A DNA stretch of 64,000 nt from Chthoniobacteraceae bacterium (GTDB lineage Bacteria; Verrucomicrobiota; Verrucomicrobiia; Chthoniobacterales; Chthoniobacteraceae). Below are positions 1-8,167 of this stretch, in pieces. Where the stretch lies: the NCBI GenBank assembly GCA_947449735.1, contig CANFTB010000023.1, forward strand, positions 1-64,000, written 5' to 3'. The stretch's first letter is position 1. Each line of letters begins with the position of its first letter. The notes under the pieces are model-generated. The model was not told where the DNA came from and searched no databases. It worked only from the letters and a program-made list of their open reading frames with translations. Position numbers and translations under genes: made by a program.

Positions 1-120
1 GCACAACCGCAGGCCGCACAACCGCAGGCCGCACAACCGCAGGCCGCACAACCGCAGGCCGCACAACCGCAGGCCGCACAACCGCAGGCCGCACAACCGC
101 AGGCCGCACAACCGCCAGGC
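1..120. repeat. 15-bp tandem repeat, 8 units
   Basis: Seven perfect direct copies of a 15-bp unit (GCACAACCGCAGGCC) run from position 1 to 105. An eighth copy (106-120) differs in its last six bases. The array begins at the window edge, so the true copy number is larger or unknown. The unit is a multiple of three, so copy-number change would keep the reading frame. Confidence 0.95.
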
Positions 121-138
121 GCACTGAAAAAGGGGTAA
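1..138 (+). CDS. C-terminal tail of truncated gene, AQPQA repeats
   Basis: In frame 1 the window opens inside a reading frame that encodes tandem Ala-Gln-Pro-Gln-Ala pentapeptides, then AQPPG-ALKKG and a TAA stop at 136-138. The N-terminal part lies outside the window, so no function can be given. Ala/Gln/Pro repeats like this are typical of flexible, low-complexity tails. Because the 15-bp unit contains no stop codon in any frame, the frame choice is not certain: frame 2 also ends nearby (125-127) and frame 3 stays open longer. Frame 1 gives the most protein-like composition, so I prefer it. The two hairpins further down (351-440) are on the right side to end its transcript. Confidence 0.45.
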   Translation, partial: AQPQAAQPQAAQPQAAQPQAAQPQAAQPQAAQPQAAQPPGALKKG

Positions 139-350
139 CGAAAAGCTTCCGACGTCGTTCAGAAGCTCCTCCCCTCACCCACCCTCGTTCATGGATGCCC
201 TGCGGCGGCTTCCACGAACATAAGCACTGGTCCAACGGGCTACAAAGGGAGCTCCCTCACAGGCGTTCCATTCAAAGAGCGCGGTTCCGAACCCATGCAG
301 GCGTAGATGTCGCCTGAGGAACCTCCGCTTGGAGAGTAAAAGAGTTGGGC

Positions 351-397
351 ATCGGTGGGGCCTGTTGGGTGTCGTCACTCAACAAAGACCCACCGAT
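351..397 (+). other. long perfect-stem hairpin
   Basis: A 9-bp perfect stem is formed by 351-359 (ATCGGTGGG) and 389-397. Its loop itself contains a shorter stem (364-372 against about 377-385), giving an extended imperfect rod. Only a short T run follows, so it is a weaker terminator than its neighbour. It may act with the 401-440 terminator or be part of a structured RNA. Confidence 0.5.
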
Positions 398-400
398 TTT

Positions 401-440
401 GGGCATGGCAGAGAACCCTGTCTGCCACGCCCACTTTTTT
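401..440 (+). terminator. Rho-independent terminator
   Basis: The left arm 401-412 (GGGCATGGCAGA) pairs with 421-432 except for one A/C mismatch. The loop is 8 nt, and the stem is followed by AC and six T residues (435-440). The T run lies only on the + strand, so it ends rightward transcription. The nearest upstream frame on that strand stops at 138, 263 bp away. Confidence 0.8.
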
Positions 441-498
441 ACTACAAGTCCGCTACCTGCCAGAGGGTTCAACGCAGTCCGGAAATTACGGACCCGCC

Positions 499-3400
499 CT
501 ATTTGGCAGCGGCATGCTGATGCCCGTGCGCGCCCTCCCCGGCTGCGGTCGCCGCGGCAGGCTCGGGATTCGCCTGCAGATAGGCGTCCACGTTTTTGGT
601 CACCACCAACTTGCCCCACATGATCATGTAATGACCCGGGAAGGTGCATACATACTCGTATTCTCCCTCGGTGCCTGGAGCCTTCATTTTAAGGGTCTCT
701 TTCTGTCCGGGCTCCAGAAGGCGGGTCGCCTCCAGCACCCGCTCGTCTTTCTCCGGAACATACGGCCGCCCCTTCTTGTCGAGCTGATCGGGGCGGCGGG
801 TCTGAACGGATTCCGACACGCTCTGCCTCGCGCCTGGCTTCACCACGAGCAGGTTGTGCGGCATCACGTCCGCGTTCTCGACGATCAATTCAAACGGCTT
901 GCCGGCCTCCACCACGATACGCGGCGTGTCGTAACGCATCTGCTCCCGGACAGTCTTCACCACAAACACGCTCACGCCCAGGCTCCGAAGCTCCTTCCGG
1001 ACGGCAAGCGCCTCTGAGGGTTCCAAAAGTCCGGCAAGCTGGGTCGCCGCCTGCACCGTTTCCACGAAGGACTGTTCCGTGCGCTTGTCCGTGGGGACGC
1101 CCTTAGCCCAAGCCAGAACGCTTGCGACCGCCGGACCGGCGCCTGCATTGCTCCAGCTATCCCGGGGAAGCTGTAGAACGCTGCGGGCCGCTCCGGTACG
1201 CTCGTGCCCCTTTTCAAGAAAGGAAAGGAGCGTGGCAAAGTTCGCCTTCGCGTTTGCTCCACCAGTCAAAGGAAGCGCCTTGACCAAGGCGGAGCGCATC
1301 GCCCCGGACATTTTCGGATCGGCTACCGACTCCGCGAGCAGAGGCTGGAACTTGGAACGCAAACCAGGGTCGGAGACGAAGCCTATCGACTCGATGAGCG
1401 CCGCGCGCTCCGCGTCACCCTGCGTCTTGCTCCAGGTTGCCTGGGGATCGGCGTCGGCGAGGATCACAGCCCCCCACGCCGCCTTTCTCACAGAACCCAA
1501 TGCCGCTTTCGAAGCAAGGGCGGCGAAGGCATCCCGCACAGGCGCCAGCTTCGCAGCCGGGGTGAGCGCCACGAGTTTTCCAATTTCCTCAGCAGCACCC
1601 GAGGAGGAACCGCCGGCTGCGTTAAAACGCTCCAGCACGCTCACCATTTGCTGCTCGCGGGATGAGTTCTTGATCTTGGCCAGTTCCTTGAGCGCGTTGT
1701 CACGCGAACCAGCGTCGATGGACTTGCGGTCGAGCCGCGCATTCAAAACGGCCTCCACATTCGGAGCCTTGTTCAAATCCGAGTCGGAAAGCTTCTCCAG
1801 CACCACCGCCAGTGTCAGGGGATCCGCGGGCAGAAGAAAATCCTTACGAAGGCTTTGCAACTGCTTCAATGTCTCCTTGAAGCAGTACTCGATGTAATAG
1901 TCTGTCGGCTTCCGCAACACCGCATACGCGGCTTCAAGCGCCGCGGGCACGTCGTCCCCCTTGAAGAAGCTGGCCACCCGGACAGCTTCCAAGCGCACAC
2001 GCATGTGCTCGTCGGCAGACGCCGTCTTCAGCAACGCAAGGGCGTTCGGAACGCGGTCACGCCAGTAACCCAGAACGCGGACGCCTTGGGCGCGCGCCCT
2101 GTGGTCTGGCGATTGGAGAACCTCCTCCAGAAGGTCAAGGTTGACGACGTCATGCCACTGGTGCACCCAGAGGGCCTCGAGCCTGTTGTGTTCGAACTTG
2201 GCGTCTGCCTTGTTCAACGCCCTTTTCCAAGCCTGTACCGCGTCAATGACCTCCCGGGTGTCCCGGCCCCCAAGTTCGATTTTCGCGCGAAGGCGCACGT
2301 CGTCCTCATGCTCCGAAAGAAGGGCGACGAGGTTCGAAACCGACTCGCCGTGGACCTTCTTGGGAGTCAACAACGGCCTCGAAGGGAACGTGATCCGGTA
2401 GATACGCCCGTGCTGGTGGTCGCGGTTCGGATCCCGGAGGTGGTGCTGCAAGTGTCCGATCAGCATCTGCGACCAGTCCATGAAGTACAAAGAACCGTCG
2501 GGGGCCACAGTGATGCCCGAGGGACGGAAATTTGGATTCTGCTCGATGTCCGTGGTGACCAGGTTGTCCAGAGTCTCCCCCTTGATGGCCGACCCCTCCT
2601 CGGTGAGCTTCGCGCGGAAGATCCCCTGGATACTGATCACGTTTGTATTGAGGAAAAGTCCCTGCCAGTCCTCTGGAAAGTGCCGGCTGGAAAGGATCGC
2701 CGTACCCGGACAAGGGCGCGAGGGACGCTGCCAGAACTGCTGCATCGAGGGATGTGCCCCGGTGTCGAGATGACCGCTGAAGGCGGGGCCGAAATAATTG
2801 GCGTTGCCCGTGGCGTCCGTCACGAGGTCGTTGCCCCAGTAGTCGAACACGCGGCCGTGCGGATTTGCGAACCCGTAGGGAACGTGGCGCCCGAACTTGC
2901 CGGTCATCGGCTCGAAGCGGTAGATGGCGCCGTTGACGTTGCGCACGGGGCCGTTGTAGGTCTCCACGTTGGTGCGATGGAAGACTCCGTCGCTGAAATA
3001 CATCGCGCCGCCCGGTTCATAGCATATCGAGTTGGTCTCGTGGTGGGAATCGGCGGCGTCCATGCCGTGCACAAGCCGCTCCTTCCAGTCCGCCTTGCCG
3101 TCGCCGTTGGTGTCGCGCATCCACCACATGTCGGGGGACTGGATCACGACCACTCCGTCCTTGTAGAACTGGAAGCCGGTGGGGCAGTTGAGGCCGTCGG
3201 CGAACGTCGTGACTTTCGACGCCTTGCCGGTCTTGGAATCGAGGTCGAGGACCAGCAGCTTGTCAAAGTTCTTTGTCGTGGGGGTGGTCTCCGGATAGGT
3301 CGGCCAAGCCGCCACCCAGAGGCGGCCCCTCGTGTCGAAGTTCATCTGCACCGGATTCACCAACTCAGGAAAGGTCTCTTCGGACGCGACCAGTTCCACC

Positions 3401-4512
3401 TTGCAGCCTTCGGGCAGCGTGAGCCATTTGATGGCTTCCTCACCGCTCAGGTAGGGCTTGGGTTCCTTGCGGTTCGGCGGCGTATCGTCCACCTTGGGAA
3501 GGTTGTCGTCCTTCACCACGAGGGTGCGCCCCTGCGCGGCGGCCCAGACGGCGGCATCGCGGTTGGCGGTCTTAACATCCCGCTGGGCGAGCTCCTGCCC
3601 GAGAATGTGGGCGTTCGTCATCCCTTCGTAAGCAATCCGGGAACGCTGGCCAAAGATGTTGAACTGATCAACGGTGCGGTACCGGTGGTGCCACTCGACG
3701 TTTTTATCCAGGACCGCCTGCCTGATCTTTTCCACCTTTGAATCCACTGCCGGCGCGGCCTGTCCAAAAAGCGCCTTGAATTGCACGGGGGCGAGCAGAC
3801 GGTCGCCCGCGTCGGACAGGTGGATTCCGTTGATGGTCAGCGGCTCGGCGCTGGCCTCGTAAAGCGCCTTGGAAGCGGCAAAAAGGTCGACGAACGGGAC
3901 GTTGTTCGCCTTCGCCACGGCGGCCATCGCGGCGGTGTAGAGAGCAAAATTCTGGTTGTTCGTCGCTCCCGCGGGATACCGGGAATTTTTCAAATTCTCG
4001 TGCGCGACGGGGGAAAAGAGAACCACGCGGGGGCTGCCCTTTCCGAAATCGGATTGCACCAGCTTTTTCAAATACGCATCCAAGTCCGCTTTGAACTCTT
4101 CGAGTCCAGCCTCGCCCTTGAACGATTCGTTGAAGCCCCAGTAAGCGAGAATCACGTTCGCGTGGAAGTCGGCTCCGGCGATGTAGGTGACCTCCGTTTT
4201 GCCGACCGTGGTGGTCAGCTGGCCCGGCTTCATGTTCAAAAAATACTCAGTGGTCGGCACTTCGTCCGAACGGGGATGCAGATTCACCTCGTCGGCGGCG
4301 AAGCCCAGATTGCGCACTGTGAGTTCAAATTCGGGATGCGACCGGTGGATGAGCGTCTCCAGCCAACCGTGGTGCTGCTGCCTGTCCGCGAGTCCGCTGC
4401 CAACGATGGCGATGTGGTCGCCCTTGCGCAGGGTGAGCTTTTGCGACTCGGCGGCCTGCACCAAAGCGGCGGAGGTGAGCACGAGGGTACTGATGATCGG
4501 GAGGGTTCTCAT
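499..4512 (-). CDS. Secreted SGNH / PVC dehydrogenase / HEAT / cupredoxin fusion
   Basis: A 1337-aa exported multidomain protein of the kind seen in Planctomycetes and Verrucomicrobia. I start it at the ATG at 4512, which gives a signal peptide (residues 1-20, ending VQA-A); the open frame extends further upstream but that part is not protein-like. An SGNH hydrolase-like domain (25-255) carries S39, N129 and H231 in the block positions. A 'membrane-bound dehydrogenase' type beta-propeller (about 370-760) begins GCKVELVASEETFPELVNP. Alpha-helical HEAT-like repeats follow (about 780-1150). The C-terminal azurin-like cupredoxin has complete type-1 copper ligands H1219, C1289, H1294 and M1298, and the protein ends in a His/Ala tail. 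I infer a periplasmic sugar-oxidising or esterolytic enzyme that passes electrons to its own copper domain. The substrate is unknown. It is the last gene of a leftward group. Confidence 0.88.
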   Translation of the reverse strand: MRTLPIISTLVLTSAALVQAAESQKLTLRKGDHIAIVGSGLADRQQHHGWLETLIHRSHPEFELTVRNLGFAADEVNLHPRSDEVPTTEYFLNMKPGQLTTTVGKTEVTYIAGADFHANVILAYWGFNESFKGEAGLEEFKADLDAYLKKLVQSDFGKGSPRVVLFSPVAHENLKNSRYPAGATNNQNFALYTAAMAAVAKANNVPFVDLFAASKALYEASAEPLTINGIHLSDAGDRLLAPVQFKALFGQAAPAVDSKVEKIRQAVLDKNVEWHHRYRTVDQFNIFGQRSRIAYEGMTNAHILGQELAQRDVKTANRDAAVWAAAQGRTLVVKDDNLPKVDDTPPNRKEPKPYLSGEEAIKWLTLPEGCKVELVASEETFPELVNPVQMNFDTRGRLWVAAWPTYPETTPTTKNFDKLLVLDLDSKTGKASKVTTFADGLNCPTGFQFYKDGVVVIQSPDMWWMRDTNGDGKADWKERLVHGMDAADSHHETNSICYEPGGAMYFSDGVFHRTNVETYNGPVRNVNGAIYRFEPMTGKFGRHVPYGFANPHGRVFDYWGNDLVTDATGNANYFGPAFSGHLDTGAHPSMQQFWQRPSRPCPGTAILSSRHFPEDWQGLFLNTNVISIQGIFRAKLTEEGSAIKGETLDNLVTTDIEQNPNFRPSGITVAPDGSLYFMDWSQMLIGHLQHHLRDPNRDHQHGRIYRITFPSRPLLTPKKVHGESVSNLVALLSEHEDDVRLRAKIELGGRDTREVIDAVQAWKRALNKADAKFEHNRLEALWVHQWHDVVNLDLLEEVLQSPDHRARAQGVRVLGYWRDRVPNALALLKTASADEHMRVRLEAVRVASFFKGDDVPAALEAAYAVLRKPTDYYIEYCFKETLKQLQSLRKDFLLPADPLTLAVVLEKLSDSDLNKAPNVEAVLNARLDRKSIDAGSRDNALKELAKIKNSSREQQMVSVLERFNAAGGSSSGAAEEIGKLVALTPAAKLAPVRDAFAALASKAALGSVRKAAWGAVILADADPQATWSKTQGDAERAALIESIGFVSDPGLRSKFQPLLAESVADPKMSGAMRSALVKALPLTGGANAKANFATLLSFLEKGHERTGAARSVLQLPRDSWSNAGAGPAVASVLAWAKGVPTDKRTEQSFVETVQAATQLAGLLEPSEALAVRKELRSLGVSVFVVKTVREQMRYDTPRIVVEAGKPFELIVENADVMPHNLLVVKPGARQSVSESVQTRRPDQLDKKGRPYVPEKDERVLEATRLLEPGQKETLKMKAPGTEGEYEYVCTFPGHYMIMWGKLVVTKNVDAYLQANPEPAAATAAGEGAHGHQHAAAK

Positions 4513-4657
4513 AATTTGGGGAAAACGGCTTAAAGAGCGAACCGGAATTGGACGTCCGAGACTGACTCGATGGAGGTTAACCACAAACTGCCCCGTCCCG
4601 TAGGCATAAAATTCGCCCAAAACCACCGGCCGACCCAAAAAACCCGGAGAACAGACA

Positions 4658-5920
4658 CTAACACCCAGCGGTGGATTTGGTTGCCACCAGTTCGCCCGCG
4701 GAGGAACCGCTGGACCGGTAGGCCGCAAGAAAGTACACCCCGACAAAAAAGACTGCGGCCGCCAATACTCCCCAGTACAGCGGCCAGTCGGTGCGGCCTC
4801 CGGAAGAGCACAGAGAGTGCAGCGCCCCGCAGCCGAGATATCCGCATAAATTTCCAAAGCCGCCGATCAGCAGGGTGAGCAAAGCCTGCGCCCTGAAGCG
4901 CAGTTCGCGGGCGATTCTCTTCTCAACGTAAATCTGGGCCGGTATGAAAAAGAGCGTGAAGCAGATGCCGTGCATCAGGATTCCCGTGATCAGGGCCCAG
5001 CGAGCGTTGAGTCCAAACAACACATACCGCAAGACAGCAACAAAAATGGCAAAGACAAAGAGCGGCCTGAGCCGTACCGCAGTGAGGATGGGCGCCATCG
5101 CGAACATTGCGACCGCTTCAAAGACCTGAGCCAGGGACATCGCGGCGCTCACCTTGGCAATTCCGAGTTCCTGAAGATGCATCGGCGTGTAGGGATAAAA
5201 CGCGGCAAGCGGTATGCTGAGGAGCCCAGCCGTCAAAAAAAGCGCCCTATGCTGGGGATCCCGGAGCAGACGAAACGTCTCGAGTCCGAAAAGCGAGCCC
5301 CCCGAGACTCGCTCGGCAACCTCCTTCGGTTGAACGCTTGGAAGGAAGAAGGTGAATGCAGCGACTCCCGCCCAGCAGACTGCGGAGACGAAGCCCGGCA
5401 GAGTAGATCCATCCGCATGCAAAACAAGGCTCACGAGCGGGCCTGCCGCCATCCAACCGAAGGTGCCCCAGGCTCGCAACGGTCCGAACTGGCGGCCCGG
5501 GTCACGGAGCTGGGCCAGCACCAAGGTGGAAGCCACCCCCCAAGACGGGGCGAAGCAAAACTGGAACAGCTGGATCAGGACCAGAATCAAGTACTGGTTC
5601 CAGCCACGCTCGATCGCCAGAAATGTCATAGAAAGAAGCACAGCCATGCCGGTGCACAACCAGCGCAACACAACGTTTGGAGAGAAGTGACTGTCCGCCA
5701 GCGTTCCAGCCAGCATAGGGGAAACAAATGCCGCGACGGCACTAGTGGCAAATGCCCAGGGGGTTAAATTCCCCAGTCCGTGCTCTTTTAAGATCGAACT
5801 GAAGGGTACAAACCAGAGTGCGATGGCATGCGCCTGAAGAAAAAACAGCCCCCCCATGAGGGACTGGCGAACGGGGGCAGGCTGTGTCAAAACGGCAAAA
5901 ATGGGAGCGGAAGACTTCAC
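4658..5920 (-). CDS. MFS transporter, nucleoside/H+ symporter-like
   Basis: About 420 aa of hydrophobic segments in the 12-helix pattern of the major facilitator superfamily. It most resembles the NupG/LacY-like nucleoside-proton symporter group: the first helix region reads GGLFFLQAHAIALWFVPFS, and the loop between helices 2 and 3 is ADSHFSP. The frame is open up to 5974, but that start would overlap the stop of the upstream gene by 29 bp. A GTG at 5920 (V-K-S-S-A) leaves a 25-bp gap and is my choice; a Met further in (MGGLFF) is also possible. It lies between the BsuPI-domain gene and the dehydrogenase fusion on the same strand, so uptake of a sugar or nucleoside is plausible. The substrate cannot be read from the sequence. 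Confidence 0.8.
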   Translation of the reverse strand: MKSSAPIFAVLTQPAPVRQSLMGGLFFLQAHAIALWFVPFSSILKEHGLGNLTPWAFATSAVAAFVSPMLAGTLADSHFSPNVVLRWLCTGMAVLLSMTFLAIERGWNQYLILVLIQLFQFCFAPSWGVASTLVLAQLRDPGRQFGPLRAWGTFGWMAAGPLVSLVLHADGSTLPGFVSAVCWAGVAAFTFFLPSVQPKEVAERVSGGSLFGLETFRLLRDPQHRALFLTAGLLSIPLAAFYPYTPMHLQELGIAKVSAAMSLAQVFEAVAMFAMAPILTAVRLRPLFVFAIFVAVLRYVLFGLNARWALITGILMHGICFTLFFIPAQIYVEKRIARELRFRAQALLTLLIGGFGNLCGYLGCGALHSLCSSGGRTDWPLYWGVLAAAVFFVGVYFLAAYRSSGSSAGELVATKSTAGC

Positions 5921-5945
5921 TAAAAGTGCACCCTGCTTGGCGCGG

Positions 5946-6569
5946 CTATCTCGCTGTGATCGCCATCCGCGCAAGCAAACCCGCCTGCCCGGTCACTGCA
6001 GCCTCCAGAGTGTAGACATTTCCAGACACCATTCCGGCTGTCGGAAGAGAGAGGCTGTATTCCAAACGTTCCCCGGGATTTACGGTAACTAGGCTTCCCT
6101 CATGGCTGTCCGCTACGCCCTCGGAGGCACGTGCCAAGATTTTTCCCGACACATCACGGAGGACGGCCTCAACGCGTTTGCCGGAGGAAAACTCCATAAC
6201 CTGAGCGCGCTTCGTGGGGTTTACGACTCGCAGCCTGACGCTGATCGACGACGTCGATTTCAGCACAACCGAATTGCTGGAGCACTCGCCTTCCAACCGG
6301 AGACGCTGCTTGGATTCTTTGACCGGAGCGGAAGTATCCCCCCGTCTGAAAAGCCCAGTCACAGCCCGGACACCTGAACCCAAAAAGTCCCCAGTCGAGC
6401 GGATCGCAGAACCACCGGCGTCGACCGTCGAGCGCCAGGTGCGCTTGATCGCGGGAATTGCGCCGCGTTCGGCGCTTTGATCGGCACCCGTAGCCGCGGC
6501 GTCGCTGGCAAAAACAGACGAAGCCACAGCGAGATAAGCAGACAGGGCGATGAATAAAAGCGGACGCAT
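5946..6569 (-). CDS. Secreted BsuPI-domain protein
   Basis: A 207-aa protein. The start at 6569 is chosen because it gives a clean signal peptide (MRPLLFIALSAYLAVASSVFA). A Gly/Ser-rich linker (about 45-80) is followed by a domain that fits the BsuPI intracellular proteinase-inhibitor family. The typical pattern is a 'NP..' strand, FSSGKRVEAVLRD, GKILARAS, then a proline/glycine turn NPGERLEYSL and a closing strand YTLEAAVTG. Despite the family name, most exported members are beta-sandwich proteins of unknown role. It is divergent from the next gene, with only 67 bp between the two starts, so the two promoters must overlap. Confidence 0.65.
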   Translation of the reverse strand: MRPLLFIALSAYLAVASSVFASDAAATGADQSAERGAIPAIKRTWRSTVDAGGSAIRSTGDFLGSGVRAVTGLFRRGDTSAPVKESKQRLRLEGECSSNSVVLKSTSSISVRLRVVNPTKRAQVMEFSSGKRVEAVLRDVSGKILARASEGVADSHEGSLVTVNPGERLEYSLSLPTAGMVSGNVYTLEAAVTGQAGLLARMAITAR

Positions 6570-6636
6570 CCTTCCAAGCTTAGCGAAAGAGCTGACGGTT
6601 TGCAAACCCGGGCCGGTTCCCACACACTCGCCATTT

Positions 6637-7149
6637 ATGCAAATGCTGATCCGCTTGCTTCTCACAGCCTGCCTGGTTTGTCTCAGTGCGACTGAAGCCC
6701 GCGCCTTCTCGCGCAAACCGGTGTGCACGGTTCGGTTTTATGTCGAGGTGGACGCGTCCGGAGCCGATCCATTCGCCGTACCTGTAAAGGTCGGGCGTCC
6801 TCCCCGGCACATCTTCCACGAGAGCGCCGCCAGCATCAGCGAGCGTCAGATCTTGGGTGTCCACACCTACCAGACCCCCGACGGGACGTGGGCGGCTCTG
6901 ATCAAACTAGACGCCTCCGGACGCATCACTCTGGCCAACATCAGCTCTGGAAACAGGGGACGCAGCCTTATAGCCTATGTAGGCAACGCCAAGGTATCCA
7001 GGGTGTTGCAGGACGACATTTTGATCGACAGGCTCGTGACCGACGGATTCATCCAGATCCGCGGCCTGCTCGTCCAAGAAGCTTACCAGATTCAAAAACT
7101 GTTTCCGCCGCTTAAGCCGGAGGATAAAGGCACGGGAGCAAAACAGTGA
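6637..7149 (+). CDS. Small secreted protein resembling the SecD P1 head
   Basis: A 170-aa protein with a signal peptide (MQMLIRLLLTACLVCLSATEARA). I start it at 6637; another ATG follows at 6643. The mature part reads like the periplasmic P1 'head' subdomain of SecD/SecDF: a strand with LDASGRITLANIS, GNRGRSLIAYVGNAKVSR, then a G-x-I-x-I-x-G turn (DGFIQIRGLLVQEA) and a final helix ending KLFPPL. There are no membrane helices of SecD itself, so it would be a stand-alone exported version of that fold. Its role is unknown. The next gene's GTG start overlaps its TGA stop (GTGA), so the two are translationally coupled. Confidence 0.6.
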   Translation: MQMLIRLLLTACLVCLSATEARAFSRKPVCTVRFYVEVDASGADPFAVPVKVGRPPRHIFHESAASISERQILGVHTYQTPDGTWAALIKLDASGRITLANISSGNRGRSLIAYVGNAKVSRVLQDDILIDRLVTDGFIQIRGLLVQEAYQIQKLFPPLKPEDKGTGAKQ

Positions 7150-8087
7150 ACTTCCTTGATATCCTTAGCATCGTAGCCCCCGTTTTTCTGGTGGTCGCCG
7201 GGGGGTACATGTTCCGCAGGTTCCGATGGATGACACCCGAGGGGGACAGCACGCTGCTGAAACTCGGGGTGAACGTGCTTTTGCCCTCCCTGATCGCAGA
7301 TACCGTTTTGGGAAACACCCTGCTCACCAAGGCTAGCGACCTATGGATCCCTCCCGCGCTCGGCTTCGGACTCATCGCTGCCAGCATGGGAATCGTTGCC
7401 CTGATGCTGGCGCCTTTGAGGTTGCCGGAACAAACCAGCGGCGCGGGCATCATCACCGCGGGTGTTCAAAACTTCGGCTACATGGTCATCCCGCTGATCG
7501 ACGCGCTGTTCGAACGCGGCACCCTCGGCGTTTTGTTTCTTCACAATCTAGGAGTCGAACTCGCCATGTGGAGTCTAGGCATCTGGGTCCTCTCGAGAAA
7601 ACAGGGCGGCACATCCTGGAGAAACCTGGTGTCTGCTCCGGCGGTTGCGGTGCTGGCGTCCGGCCTGTTGAACGTGATCCACGCCAACGAATGGATGCCC
7701 CTAGTGGTGAAGAAATCCCTTCACATGACGGGACAGGCAGCCATCCCCCTCGCCCTGCTTCTGACCGGGGCGACCATCTACGATCAGATGAAGCAGCGCA
7801 GCGAGGAAAAGCCCAAATACGCCGCGCTCTCGCTGGCGCTGCTCGCCAGGCTGGCAGTCTTGCCCATGCTTCTACTTGCCGCGGCGAGGTGGCTTCCGGT
7901 GACCGATGCGTTGAAAAAAGTGCTGGTAGTTCAGGCCGCCATGCCCTCGGCGATGATGCCGGTTGTCATTTGCCGCAAATATTTTGCTGACAGTCGCTTC
8001 TGCGTACAGATTATCCTGCTGAGCACCGCCCTGAGCCTGGTCACGATCCCGCTCTGGATACGGTTCGGCCTGCACTGGATCCAATAG
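7146..8087 (+). CDS. AEC family transporter
   Basis: A 313-aa membrane protein of the auxin efflux carrier (AEC) family, which exports or exchanges organic acids or amino acids across the inner membrane. It has about ten hydrophobic segments. N-terminal IVAPVFLVVAGGYMFRR is followed by the family's LLKLGVNVLLPSLI, and the NFGYMVIPLIDALF helix has the usual Asn-Phe-Gly feature. The C-terminal half carries the QAAMPSAMMPVVI helix characteristic of AEC proteins. Translation starts at a GTG that overlaps the previous stop by 4 bp. Confidence 0.88.
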   Translation: MNFLDILSIVAPVFLVVAGGYMFRRFRWMTPEGDSTLLKLGVNVLLPSLIADTVLGNTLLTKASDLWIPPALGFGLIAASMGIVALMLAPLRLPEQTSGAGIITAGVQNFGYMVIPLIDALFERGTLGVLFLHNLGVELAMWSLGIWVLSRKQGGTSWRNLVSAPAVAVLASGLLNVIHANEWMPLVVKKSLHMTGQAAIPLALLLTGATIYDQMKQRSEEKPKYAALSLALLARLAVLPMLLLAAARWLPVTDALKKVLVVQAAMPSAMMPVVICRKYFADSRFCVQIILLSTALSLVTIPLWIRFGLHWIQ

Positions 8088-8167
8088 AACGACGCTTCAA
8101 GCGTCATCCAGACGCCCCCCCACACCTTCAGAGACAAGATCCACCCTCCCAGCCTCCCCCCACTGAA

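Larger units (their letters stand above)
139..498. other. 360-bp intergenic region with two hairpins
   Basis: No convincing gene lies between the truncated + strand frame and the convergent dehydrogenase gene. Small frames here on both strands lack ribosome-binding sites and recognisable domains. The region holds two strong hairpins (351-397 and 401-432). The first 210 bp carry nothing I can name, although a small RNA ending at the terminator is possible. Confidence 0.6.

Noticed and set aside
1-120. CRISPR array
   Set aside because: The copies are directly adjacent with no spacers, and the unit is only 15 bp.
1855-3741. 628-aa open frame on the + strand
   Set aside because: It is antisense to the dehydrogenase fusion, which has clear domains and copper ligands. 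The antisense text has no domain and arises from GC-rich codon bias.
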